DNA of 25,610 nt from positions 1 through 25,610 of the IMG/VR virus record IMGVR_UViG_3300012351_000103; one strand, written 5' to 3'. The notes beneath the pieces are model-generated. The model searched no databases. It worked only from the letters and a program-made list of their open reading frames with translations, and was not told the origin of the DNA. The translations under genes were made by a program, and so were the position numbers. Of the stretch, positions 14,681-21,572 are shown one piece after another; the stretch's first letter is position 1, and each line of letters opens with the position of its first letter. This DNA is from a virus.

Positions 14681-15202
14681 CTACAGAATACTTCCGCGAA
14701 CAGAAACCTGCCCGTACGTGGGGGTAACAGCGAAAATGAGATCTGTTGTCCCGTGCGCGAACTGCGCCGGGGTTGACGTGGAAACAGTAGTCGTCCCTAC
14801 TGAGGTGGCGACATTCAGAACCTCCTGACCAGAGGTCCACAGGGTGCTCCCGATAATGAACTGCGTTCCCGGGGGGAGTGCTGCTACCGCACCAGTAGAG
14901 AAAATCTGGGTGGTGCTGCCCGCAGTTCCAGCGGTGCTCACCGTCCCCAGAAGTGCTCCCTGGGTGACTGCGGAAATTGCGTACAGCGGGGAGAGAACGT
15001 TGGTCAGCCTCACCGGTTCGGTGCTCGGGGGAATAGGAAGCCCGGTGGTGGTGGTGACGTTCGCCTGTCCCACGTAAATGGTGTTCCTCCCGAAGTTGTG
15101 AAGAATAACCGTATTCGGGAGAGTCGTCACCGGGGTAAACAGCCACGTCGGGGTATAAGACAGGTTCACCCAGTTGGGGGAACCTGGAGGAAGGTTAGGC
15201 AT
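14681..15202 (-). CDS. Beta-rich virion protein, head decoration candidate
   Basis: 173 residues from the ATG at 15202, five bases after AAGGAG. There are very few charged residues and much Thr, Ser, Val, Pro and Gly. The first half has TIYVGQANVTTTTGLPIPP and PLYAISAV, a strand-turn pattern common in small phage capsid and fibre proteins. The second half (about 97-157) has GQEVLNVATSVG and STPAQFAHGTTD, which resembles modules in the major tail protein and connector. It is second after the major capsid gene and just before the glycan cassette. Decoration of the capsid is the best guess. No enzyme motif seen. Confidence 0.62.
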   Translation of the reverse strand: MPNLPPGSPNWVNLSYTPTWLFTPVTTLPNTVILHNFGRNTIYVGQANVTTTTGLPIPPSTEPVRLTNVLSPLYAISAVTQGALLGTVSTAGTAGSTTQIFSTGAVAALPPGTQFIIGSTLWTSGQEVLNVATSVGTTTVSTSTPAQFAHGTTDLIFAVTPTYGQVSVRGSIL

Positions 15203-15230
15203 GATGTCTCCTTAAAGAGAAAGTTTCCCC

Positions 15231-15551
15231 TTAGACGACGGAGACAACCGAGGCGTACCCGATGGAGACGCTCAGTCCCCCGGCAGGGGTAGCAGCAGCG
15301 AACCCGTACAGGATGGTGCTGTTCGGAACCTGAGCCTGGGTAAGTACCAGTGAGGCGCCAGTAGGAATTCCGAAACTGACCGTAGTGGACGCGCTGGAAA
15401 CCCCGGTCCCGGCAGAGATGAAACACGTGCTGGCACCCCCGTTGGTGACAACAAGGTCACGCTGATAACCGGTGGTAGAGGTCGTGTAAAGTGCCGTGGA
15501 AGTGGTCGCATTGGCGGTAACGACCGTCTGATAAGATACTGCAAGAGCCAC
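15231..15551 (-). CDS. Small beta-rich virion protein next to the capsid gene
   Basis: 106 residues from a GTG at 15551, preceded by AAAGGA. The start codon context (GTG GCT CTT) is the same as in the major tail gene. Composition is Ser/Thr/Ala/Val/Gly with almost no charge. STCFISAGTGVSSASTTV and NSTILYGFAA show the same strand-turn pattern as the two other small proteins of this region. It follows the capsid gene after a hairpin. A decoration or cement protein is likely from position and size. No family name can be given. Confidence 0.62.
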   Translation of the reverse strand: MALAVSYQTVVTANATTSTALYTTSTTGYQRDLVVTNGGASTCFISAGTGVSSASTTVSFGIPTGASLVLTQAQVPNSTILYGFAAATPAGGLSVSIGYASVVSVV

Positions 15552-15614
15552 ACAAGTCCTTTCATGTGTGTTGTTCTTGATGGAAATGCGCGGCTCTCTG
15601 CCGCATTAACCAGA

Positions 15615-15656
15615 CCCTGGGGGAGTGGGGTCATAGTAGTCCCGACCCCCCCAGGG
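15615..15656 (-). terminator. Stem-loop after the major capsid gene
   Basis: The arms CCCTGGGGG (15615-15623) and CCCCCAGGG (15648-15656) form a 9-bp GC-rich stem, with further partial pairing (GGGGT with GACCCC-type bases) inside. It lies 13 bases after the capsid stop. There is no U-run after it on the minus strand, so it is either a weak, U-less terminator or an mRNA-stabilising hairpin. Confidence 0.6.
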
Positions 15657-15668
15657 AACTGAATACTT

Positions 15669-17582
15669 TTAGCTGAAAGGCGAAACGTCGCTAACCTGGA
15701 GTCCCTGGAGGATTCCGCTGTACATGGGAGCATGTGCAACGAGAGTCCCAAGCAGGAAAATGGAATAGCGGAAGGAAGCGTCAATGACAGGCCATGCAAC
15801 ACTGACATAATCTTGCACGCAGGTCATTTCCCACGCATTGTCAACATGACTCCACGTCTGCGGAAGCTGGTAGCTCATCAGCAGCGCGGTACCCTGGCTC
15901 ATCCACGGGTGGACAGTCAGTTTGACAGTGCTCCGGGTAACTGGGTTGACAAACTCGGCAACCGCAGCGCCAGCGCGAATTCCGCCAATCTGCGACTGGT
16001 CAATGTTCAGCAGGTAGTTAAGAGCGCTACCCTGGTTGAGCATGTCATTCGCGAGCCTCATCAGATCACCGCCATCGGCAATGATCTCAGAAGGATCAGC
16101 CTTGAAAACCCCGGGGGTGACATTGTTCATGCCATTGTTTTCCCACAAGGCATCCAGTGCGGTGAAAATAACATTGGTGCTCAGGTGAGTTCCGACACTC
16201 TGGTTAACGTATCCGCCTTTCCAGACATTCCCGCCCCCGAACCCGACGTTCGTGTAAGGACCAGTCCCGGTCGCGGAAAGACCCGTCAGGGTGGGGATCA
16301 GCCCTTCCATCCGGTTTCCGGAGCCAGTGCCAGTATCCGCACTCGGGGCAGATCCGTTAGCAGCAACCGGGTCAGCGCCCTGAATGGTGAACCGGGTACC
16401 CCCGACAGCATTCGCGGTCTGTGCACCGCTGGTGGTAACCCCTGCCTGAACCGAGGTACCCGCCATCAGATAAATGGTGGCAGAGTTCCCCGCGTAATAA
16501 ATGTTGTACTGCTGAGCACCTGCAACCGGGACAATGGTCACGTCAATGACCTGCCCGGCGACAGTGGTAACAGTCGCGGCGGTGCTTGCTGCGGTCTCCC
16601 CGAAATAGTTCAGCGCGGTAACCGAAACACGAGCAGTACCAGTCGTGGTGACAGCGGTCTCATTCGAGCCTGCTGTACGGGCAACCAGGGTGACAGCGGA
16701 AGGCTTGGTGAGAGCCTGCGAAGACCCTGCGATCATCTGGTATTCTTCACCCAGCATCATTTCCTGGAGAAGCACCAGGTTTGCCAGCGCGGAAATGTCC
16801 TCAAAGCCCTGACCTTCAAACTGAGCCAGCCACGAAAGCGACTCAGTGAGTCCGAAGAAACGATACGGGACATTCAGCTTGAACTCAGTCTGCTTACCAG
16901 AAGCAGGCAGGTTGAGAGGCCACTGGGTACCGGCAAGAGTTCCACCTGACTGGACAAGCTCAGGAATCGAAATGTCGATGACACCCTGACCGCCAGTCTG
17001 AGAACCGCTAACCCCGAGCAGCCCGTAAACCTGACGCGATGCGCCCTGTCCGGCGGGACGAGGAAACTTATTGCGGAACAGAGTGTACACCGGGTAGATA
17101 AGACGAGATGGTGCAAGCAGGTCGAAAGGCACCAGTCCATACGGTGCCCCGTTAAGCCCCAGGTTCCCCGCAGTGAAAGACTTTCCGAGGGCGATGTCCT
17201 GAGACTTGCGAACTTCCGCGTCATTCCTCAGCTGCATTCCCAGACCCTGGTAACGCTGAGGTGCCTGCTTCCATAGCTCAGGGTTAATGCGAGATACGGT
17301 GTCAGCGGAATTCCACCGACCATCGAAAGCAGCAGCCCGGGTGTCAAGGATCGCCTGATGCGACTTGGACAGGATCTGAGTGCTGTGCGCACCCTCGTTA
17401 AGGGGACGCCCGTCATTGGTAATATGCCCGACGCCTTTGACAAGGGACTTGGTGAGGGTGGTCATAGTACCCTCATAATCGGACCGGCGAGCTACACGCT
17501 CACCGAAAGCACTGGCACTGCCAGCAGAAGACCCGCCCATTCCGGGGGCGGTAACCTCATCGGCAGTAAGAATGTCAGCCAT
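15669..17582 (-). CDS. Major capsid protein with Ig/Fn3-like insertion
   Basis: 637 residues from the ATG at 17582, after GAGG. Gene order (protease-scaffold before it, small decoration candidates after it) and sequence both fit a HK97-fold major capsid protein: an N-terminal delta-like region (to about 140), then PVYTLFRNKFPRPAGQGASR, the SLSWLAQFEGQGFEDISALANLVLLQEMMLGEE spine helix region (quoted here as residues 248-279 only in outline: SWLAQFEGQ, then QEMMLGEE), and a C-terminal strand set (TALLMSYQLPQ to SIFLLG). Residues about 293-400 are a Thr/Val/Ala-rich beta-sandwich insertion (VTALNYFGETAAS, QYNIYYAGN) of Fn3/Ig type. This domain likely projects from the shell. The protein is larger than simple HK97 subunits because of it. 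Confidence 0.85.
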   Translation of the reverse strand: MADILTADEVTAPGMGGSSAGSASAFGERVARRSDYEGTMTTLTKSLVKGVGHITNDGRPLNEGAHSTQILSKSHQAILDTRAAAFDGRWNSADTVSRINPELWKQAPQRYQGLGMQLRNDAEVRKSQDIALGKSFTAGNLGLNGAPYGLVPFDLLAPSRLIYPVYTLFRNKFPRPAGQGASRQVYGLLGVSGSQTGGQGVIDISIPELVQSGGTLAGTQWPLNLPASGKQTEFKLNVPYRFFGLTESLSWLAQFEGQGFEDISALANLVLLQEMMLGEEYQMIAGSSQALTKPSAVTLVARTAGSNETAVTTTGTARVSVTALNYFGETAASTAATVTTVAGQVIDVTIVPVAGAQQYNIYYAGNSATIYLMAGTSVQAGVTTSGAQTANAVGGTRFTIQGADPVAANGSAPSADTGTGSGNRMEGLIPTLTGLSATGTGPYTNVGFGGGNVWKGGYVNQSVGTHLSTNVIFTALDALWENNGMNNVTPGVFKADPSEIIADGGDLMRLANDMLNQGSALNYLLNIDQSQIGGIRAGAAVAEFVNPVTRSTVKLTVHPWMSQGTALLMSYQLPQTWSHVDNAWEMTCVQDYVSVAWPVIDASFRYSIFLLGTLVAHAPMYSGILQGLQVSDVSPFS

Positions 17583-17618
17583 ACAAAAACCTCATTTTCT
17601 AAAATCGCGGTGCTGTTG

Positions 17619-20396
17619 TTACTCAGTAATTCCGCCACGCTTGTCCAGCTCGCTACGAGCTGCTTCGCGCTCGTACGGGTTTTCACTCGTACGCCAGATG
17701 TGCGACAACTGGCGGTTAATCATCTGCTGAGTATGCTCCGCAATCTCAGCCTGCTTGGTCACAGCCACCGGCTGTGCCGACTTCATGGCAAGACCTGCCC
17801 ATGAAGTAGTCTTAGGGTCAGCAGCATCAGCGATACCCTCCCACCGAGCCTCCTGCTCAGTGATGGTCGCTTGCTGCTTGTTCATCTGCTCCATTAGCGG
17901 GGCAAGAGCCTCCGCAATGGCAGATTTGATAACATCCGAATCAAGAGTTGCACTCTTGACAATCTCAGGAGCCTCTGCCTTCTCGACGGGAGCGGGAGTC
18001 TCAATCGTGAACCCGAGAGCCTTGAGAGCCTCGTCGCGGGTGATCTCTCCCGCCTCGAACTGTGTCTTGACAAGCTCCGCCTGCTGCATTTCCAGCGCCT
18101 TCTGAGTGACCCTGCGACCCAGCTTGGTGCGAGCCTCGTCTACGGTCATCTTGCCCGCGAGAACCTTCTTCCCCAGCTTCTTCTTCATTCCCTTTTCTGC
18201 GAGAACGAGGAATTCAGGGGAAATCTCAGGAGTTTCGCCAGCCTTAGAGACAACCGCAGCAGTCTCGGAAGGCTCAACCTGCTTGCCCAGACCAGCAGCC
18301 GGGGGTACAGGAGAAGACTCGGGCTGCGCAACATTCGGGATCATCGGGCACAGCGGGGGGAACATCCGCGAAAGGTTGTCGTGAATCAGGGAAAGCGCCT
18401 GGCGTGCCTTCTCTTTTTCGATATGCGCATAATCGATGTGCGCAGGAACGCCCTGCTCTGCGGGATACTCAGCTCCGCCTTTCATGTGAGAAGGACTCGG
18501 GGACTGGTGTCCTGATGCCAGCGGGGGACGGTCAAATGAATGCGCGTTAGGCGAACCGGTTGCAACATCCGGGGAAGAGTTGGGTGCGCCATACCCCGGG
18601 GAGTTGGCTGCATGTCCAGCGGTAATCACCGGACGAGAATAGCCGCCCGGGGACATTGAACCAGGGGAAGGGTAAGACGAAGGACCAGGGTTGGCATCCC
18701 TGAACGCCTTATGCATCTCCAGGCGGTAATCGTTCAACTCAGCAGCGTTCGCGGATTTGAGGGTCTGTGCTGCGCTCCACGCCTTCGTCAGCTCCATCGC
18801 GGTCTCAATCGGACCGCAGGCTGCGTCAACAGCCTTACGCTGCCACATGTCCAGGTCAATCACGGAGGAAAAGTCCGCGTACGGGTGGTACTTGGCAACC
18901 TCATCCGGGTGGTACGCGGGGCAAGTCAAGTCGTGCAGCTTACCCAGGTCCGTATCAATGCCAATAGCCTTGAACCGCATAAGAGCAGCAGTCTCAGGAG
19001 AACCCCCGACAGTCTTCAGGTCAGGGGTGCGGATTCCTGCGGGTGCGGGAGTCTCCAGAGCAGGTCCGGTGTTGGGAATCTCGTCCATTGCGGGAGCATC
19101 GGCACCGCTGACAGACTGGGGAGTGCCAGAGCACTTCTCAGTGTGAACGTGATCCATCTTGCAATCAGAAGAGGAACTGCCAGAATCGTCGTCGTCCCCG
19201 TCAGAATCAGGCTTGTTCAGCCACGGGGGCATCTTCTTGCCCCCCTTGGGCTTCTTGGCAGCCTTCTCCTCGTCAGCAGCATCAGATGCAGTGTCATCAT
19301 CATCATCTTTCAGCATTGCGGCGTCAAGATCCTTGCCTGCGCCCATGCCCATGCCCGTGAGGTCATCCTTGAGGACATCCGGGGTAGTAGTCTCATCGAC
19401 CACACTGGTGGTTCCTTTCCCCGAGTCCTCGGAGGAGTCATTACTGAGTGGGTTAGCCACACCAAGTTCCTTAGCCCTTCTGGCAATAAGGCGCTTGGCA
19501 CCTTCTGCATTGCCGTGTCCTGTCTGTGCGAGATGCGCGGCGTTATGCAAGTCTCCGCTGTTCGCGATCGGGTAGCTCCCGTCAGAGAGAGCATTTCCTT
19601 CGGATGCGAGGCTCCTGCGCTCCGCAGTACTGACATTGCGCTTGTACACTGCCTCTTCCGCCTCATACAAGGCTTTTGCGGCAAGCTCGTCATAATGCTG
19701 GTCAATGATCTTCGACTTGAGGATTTTCGCCAGATCATTCGGGGTGAATGTGAGACTCATGTCGTCCGCGAAAGGAACATTATCTGAGCCATTCTCCGGG
19801 GTATGAACAATCCCGCCTTTTGCGAGTTCAGGTGCGGAGAATTTAGCGATAATCTCATCATCCGCGTGCATCTCCTGAACGAACTCGCAGTTACCGTCAG
19901 CAGACTTGGCGATATCCAGGTACGAAGACTTGTTACTGGGACGATCAACCACGGATACTTCCGCGAAGTCCCCTCCGCAGATCCTCCCGTTACGGACCCT
20001 TGGGTCATGCTTGATGACAGGGCGGGAGATTCCCACGCTATAAGCCTGGAGAACGCCCTTCTTGATCAGCTTCTGTGCGAGAGGATCAACGATGACAGCG
20101 GTCAGCCAGTGCTTGTCTGTGCCATCCTTGTTGATCTCGACTTTGAGACCCTTGCCAATGGGACGATGAGCATCATGGGACATCCGCACGTTAGCCCCGG
20201 TGGCAAGCCATTCCCCGAGAGCTTTTGCACTCCACACAGGGTCCACGATCTGGTCGTCAGAATCGACTGTGCCATCCGTGGCAACCCCTTTGATTACGAG
20301 GTCTCCATCATCATCCACGTCCCATTTAACGATGGGAATTGAAATATGCACGAGATCCTGTGCGCTCTCCGGGGGAGTAGCTAGCATAGTAGCCAT
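17619..20396 (-). CDS. Prohead protease (XkdF/HK97-type) fused to a scaffold-like region
   Basis: 925 residues from the ATG at 20396, four bases after AAGGAG; the longer frame from 20468 has no such site and runs through the terminator hairpin. Residues 15-165 are the serine protease: VIKGVATDGTVDSDDQIVDP, H74 in RMSHD, S120 in AYSVGI, then FAEVSVVDRP. About residues 275-325 (SDGSYPIANSGDLHNAAHLA and RLIARRAKELGV) look like the DUF6582 module often joined to phage head proteins. Next come acidic Asp/Ser tracts, a Pro/Ser/Gly-rich linker, and a C-terminal charged helical part of about 250 residues resembling a scaffold. The protease would cut itself and the scaffold away during head maturation. 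The unusual length reflects this fusion. Confidence 0.82.
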   Translation of the reverse strand: MATMLATPPESAQDLVHISIPIVKWDVDDDGDLVIKGVATDGTVDSDDQIVDPVWSAKALGEWLATGANVRMSHDAHRPIGKGLKVEINKDGTDKHWLTAVIVDPLAQKLIKKGVLQAYSVGISRPVIKHDPRVRNGRICGGDFAEVSVVDRPSNKSSYLDIAKSADGNCEFVQEMHADDEIIAKFSAPELAKGGIVHTPENGSDNVPFADDMSLTFTPNDLAKILKSKIIDQHYDELAAKALYEAEEAVYKRNVSTAERRSLASEGNALSDGSYPIANSGDLHNAAHLAQTGHGNAEGAKRLIARRAKELGVANPLSNDSSEDSGKGTTSVVDETTTPDVLKDDLTGMGMGAGKDLDAAMLKDDDDDTASDAADEEKAAKKPKGGKKMPPWLNKPDSDGDDDDSGSSSSDCKMDHVHTEKCSGTPQSVSGADAPAMDEIPNTGPALETPAPAGIRTPDLKTVGGSPETAALMRFKAIGIDTDLGKLHDLTCPAYHPDEVAKYHPYADFSSVIDLDMWQRKAVDAACGPIETAMELTKAWSAAQTLKSANAAELNDYRLEMHKAFRDANPGPSSYPSPGSMSPGGYSRPVITAGHAANSPGYGAPNSSPDVATGSPNAHSFDRPPLASGHQSPSPSHMKGGAEYPAEQGVPAHIDYAHIEKEKARQALSLIHDNLSRMFPPLCPMIPNVAQPESSPVPPAAGLGKQVEPSETAAVVSKAGETPEISPEFLVLAEKGMKKKLGKKVLAGKMTVDEARTKLGRRVTQKALEMQQAELVKTQFEAGEITRDEALKALGFTIETPAPVEKAEAPEIVKSATLDSDVIKSAIAEALAPLMEQMNKQQATITEQEARWEGIADAADPKTTSWAGLAMKSAQPVAVTKQAEIAEHTQQMINRQLSHIWRTSENPYEREAARSELDKRGGITE

Positions 20397-20408
20397 ACAT
20401 CTCCTTGT

Positions 20409-20426
20409 CGGGCATAAAAAAGCCCG
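20409..20426 (-). promoter_or_regulatory. Alternative hairpin competing with the terminator
   Basis: The CGGGC arm at 20426-20422 can pair upstream (terminator) or with GCCCG at 20413-20409 just downstream, across the T-run. The second hairpin ends three bases before the AAGGAG of the protease gene. The two structures exclude each other, which is the layout of an attenuator or a translation switch. Confidence 0.45.
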
Positions 20427-20440
20427 CGCGAAGAACGGGC
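20416..20440 (-). terminator. Short terminator in the leader of the protease gene
   Basis: On the minus strand GCCCG (20440-20436) and CGGGC (20426-20422) form a 5-bp stem with a nine-base loop, immediately followed by six T (20421-20416). It lies about 50 bases after a strong promoter and just before the protease Shine-Dalgarno. Short stem, but the run of T makes it a believable terminator or attenuator. Confidence 0.62.
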
Positions 20441-20487
20441 AAAGGATACGATCCACCGTGAATAACACAAAATACCCCTGGTGGGAT

Positions 20488-20515
20488 TTTATATCATTCT
20501 ATTACGGAATGTCAA
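20488..20515 (-). promoter_or_regulatory. Sigma-70-like promoter ahead of the protease-capsid genes
   Basis: A perfect -35 TTGACA (20515-20510) stands 16 bases from TATAAA (20493-20488); with an 18-base spacer TAAAAT is also possible. It begins two bases after the stop codon of the upstream 155-residue gene and points towards the protease, capsid and decoration genes. This is the best promoter seen in the window and fits the need for high capsid gene expression. Confidence 0.72.
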
Positions 20516-20517
20516 CT

Positions 20518-20985
20518 TCAATGGTGGGATGCTTTCAGTTTTTCCCACTCAGCGAGAGCAGCACGAGAGGCTTCGACTACTTCTGGATGAACGTTACCTT
20601 TCCCTGACGCCCATCGTTTTGCAGCGTTAATTGCCGTCGCGATAGCCTGACTCTCGTCCATCCCGTTCCGGATGAGAGCGTGTGCAATATTTTGCAGGTA
20701 CGCTGGAAGAGACTGTCGTTCCGTGGTGTGACTGTCCGGGGTGTGCCACAATCCCCGGGTTCCCAGAGGATTGTGAGTACTGGACAGCGCGGGAGTACGT
20801 TCCGACTTACTCAATTCAGCCTCCCAGCGATCACAAACATCCTCAGGTTCGATAAGCCCTTTCACTAGAGTGCATGAATGCGACTCAAAGTCTGGAGCAT
20901 TCAAGCGGATCATCACGCAGTTCCCGCAATGCCTCGAACTGTCAGCAGGACGATAGTTGACGCTCTCCTTGCTGACTTTGTTCAT
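20518..20985 (-). CDS. Small four-cysteine protein (HiPIP-like cysteine spacing)
   Basis: 155 residues from the ATG at 20985; the site before it is weak (GGGACAGG). The N-terminal half has VNYRPADSSRHCGNC, SCTLVKGLIEPEDVC and DRW: four cysteines spaced C-x2-C-x14-C-x12-C. High-potential iron-sulfur proteins use nearly this spacing (C-x2-C-x16-C-x13-C), and comparable modules are met in phage head genes, but an iron-sulfur or zinc site is only inferred. The C-terminal half (LQNIAHALIRNGMDESQAIA, then AAKRWASGKG and ALAEWEKLK) is helical and resembles parts found in phage head/protease proteins. The gene ends just before the promoter of the protease gene. Function unknown. Confidence 0.7.
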   Translation of the reverse strand: MNKVSKESVNYRPADSSRHCGNCVMIRLNAPDFESHSCTLVKGLIEPEDVCDRWEAELSKSERTPALSSTHNPLGTRGLWHTPDSHTTERQSLPAYLQNIAHALIRNGMDESQAIATAINAAKRWASGKGNVHPEVVEASRAALAEWEKLKASHH

Positions 20986-20994
20986 TGCCTGTCC

Positions 20995-21276
20995 CTATAT
21001 TGTGACCACTTGCCAGTCTTCAGCTAGCAAATCGGTCTGACTGACAAGCCAGGGCACGAAATCTCCCTGAGCCGTGAGCATCATCAGATACGGAAGAAAC
21101 GTGCCGGTACCGTTACCGACATGCTCTCTGATCGGGGGGGAGAAAATCTGCTCGGGAGGTAGTTCAAAACCAGGAGAAAATGCTACCCACATGTTCTTCC
21201 CGTTCCATCCTGAACGACAGATCCTGCTGCCAGCCTTACATGCAGCCAATGCTTCACTGAAATTCATATCGGACAT
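20995..21276 (-). CDS. tad2: DUF2829 protein, Tad2-like anti-Thoeris
   Basis: 93 residues from the ATG at 21276, six bases after AAGGAG. It has the whole DUF2829 pattern: MNFSEALAACKAG, the RSGWNGKNMWV turn, and PYLMMLTAQGDFVPWLVSQT followed by DLLAEDWQVV. Length is normal. Characterised members (Tad2) bind and hide the cyclic-ADP-ribose-type signal molecules made by the Thoeris defence, stopping NAD depletion. Here it lies in the late operon between a 53-residue gene (10 bases before) and the four-cysteine protein, an odd place for an early-acting anti-defence protein. Family membership is strong; which signal it binds, if any, is inferred. Confidence 0.88.
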   Translation of the reverse strand: MSDMNFSEALAACKAGSRICRSGWNGKNMWVAFSPGFELPPEQIFSPPIREHVGNGTGTFLPYLMMLTAQGDFVPWLVSQTDLLAEDWQVVTI

Positions 21277-21286
21277 TACTAGCTCC

Positions 21287-21448
21287 TTAGCTGGTCGTAA
21301 TGGTAACTATCGCTGTCCACGGGGAAACTGTCGCAAACACCGGGTCGGACAGCGCCTGTGTTACCGCTGCCATGATTGCCTGCGGACTGGGAGCACCAGC
21401 AGGATTCTGGGTGATAGCAGCGGAAACGCTGAGTGTCTTGACAGCCAT
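21287..21448 (-). CDS. Small hypothetical protein
   Basis: 53 residues from the ATG at 21448, with AGAGG five bases upstream; the frame is open to 21574, but that part is Pro/Asp-rich, overlaps the HNH start and has no site. The protein (MAVKTLSVSAAITQNPAG at its start, TAIVTITTS at its end) is mostly uncharged, with a helix (PQAIMAAVTQALSD) in the middle. It lies 10 bases before the tad2-like gene. No family was recognised. Confidence 0.55.
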   Translation of the reverse strand: MAVKTLSVSAAITQNPAGAPSPQAIMAAVTQALSDPVFATVSPWTAIVTITTS

Positions 21449-21535
21449 TGCAACCTCTTCTGGGGGAGGATCGGGGTCGGGGGGCGGGTTTGGACGCCAT
21501 GCGAGGAAGGGCAACTTCATACGCCTTCGTTTCCA

Positions 21536-21565
21536 TTGGACACGTAACCCTATCCGGTGTAATCT
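21536..21565 (+). promoter_or_regulatory. Probable leaderless promoter for the plus-strand HNH gene
   Basis: TTGGAC (21536-21541) and TAATCT (21560-21565) are 18 bases apart, and the ATG begins seven bases after the -10 (21573). The transcript would therefore start at or next to the start codon, with no room for a Shine-Dalgarno sequence. This would give the only plus-strand gene of the window its own expression. Confidence 0.5.
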
Positions 21566-21572
21566 TATCTTC

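Noticed and set aside
15732-16949. Long plus-strand open frame (405 codons) opposite the capsid gene
   Set aside because: It is antisense to the well supported capsid gene, has shadow-type composition (many Arg, Pro, Asn, His) and no recognisable motif or ribosome site.
18711-19787. Plus-strand open frame (358 codons) opposite the protease-scaffold gene
   Set aside because: Antisense to a clear gene, with low-complexity Ser/Arg/Val sequence arising from the repetitive codons of the sense strand.
20397-20468. Longer N-terminus for the protease gene
   Set aside because: It would translate through the terminator hairpin; AAGGAG fits the ATG at 20396.
21300-21572. Longer N-terminus for the plus-strand HNH gene
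   Set aside because: This part is antisense to the 53-residue minus-strand gene and Gly/Ser-rich, and the ATG at 21573 lies directly after a promoter-like pair.
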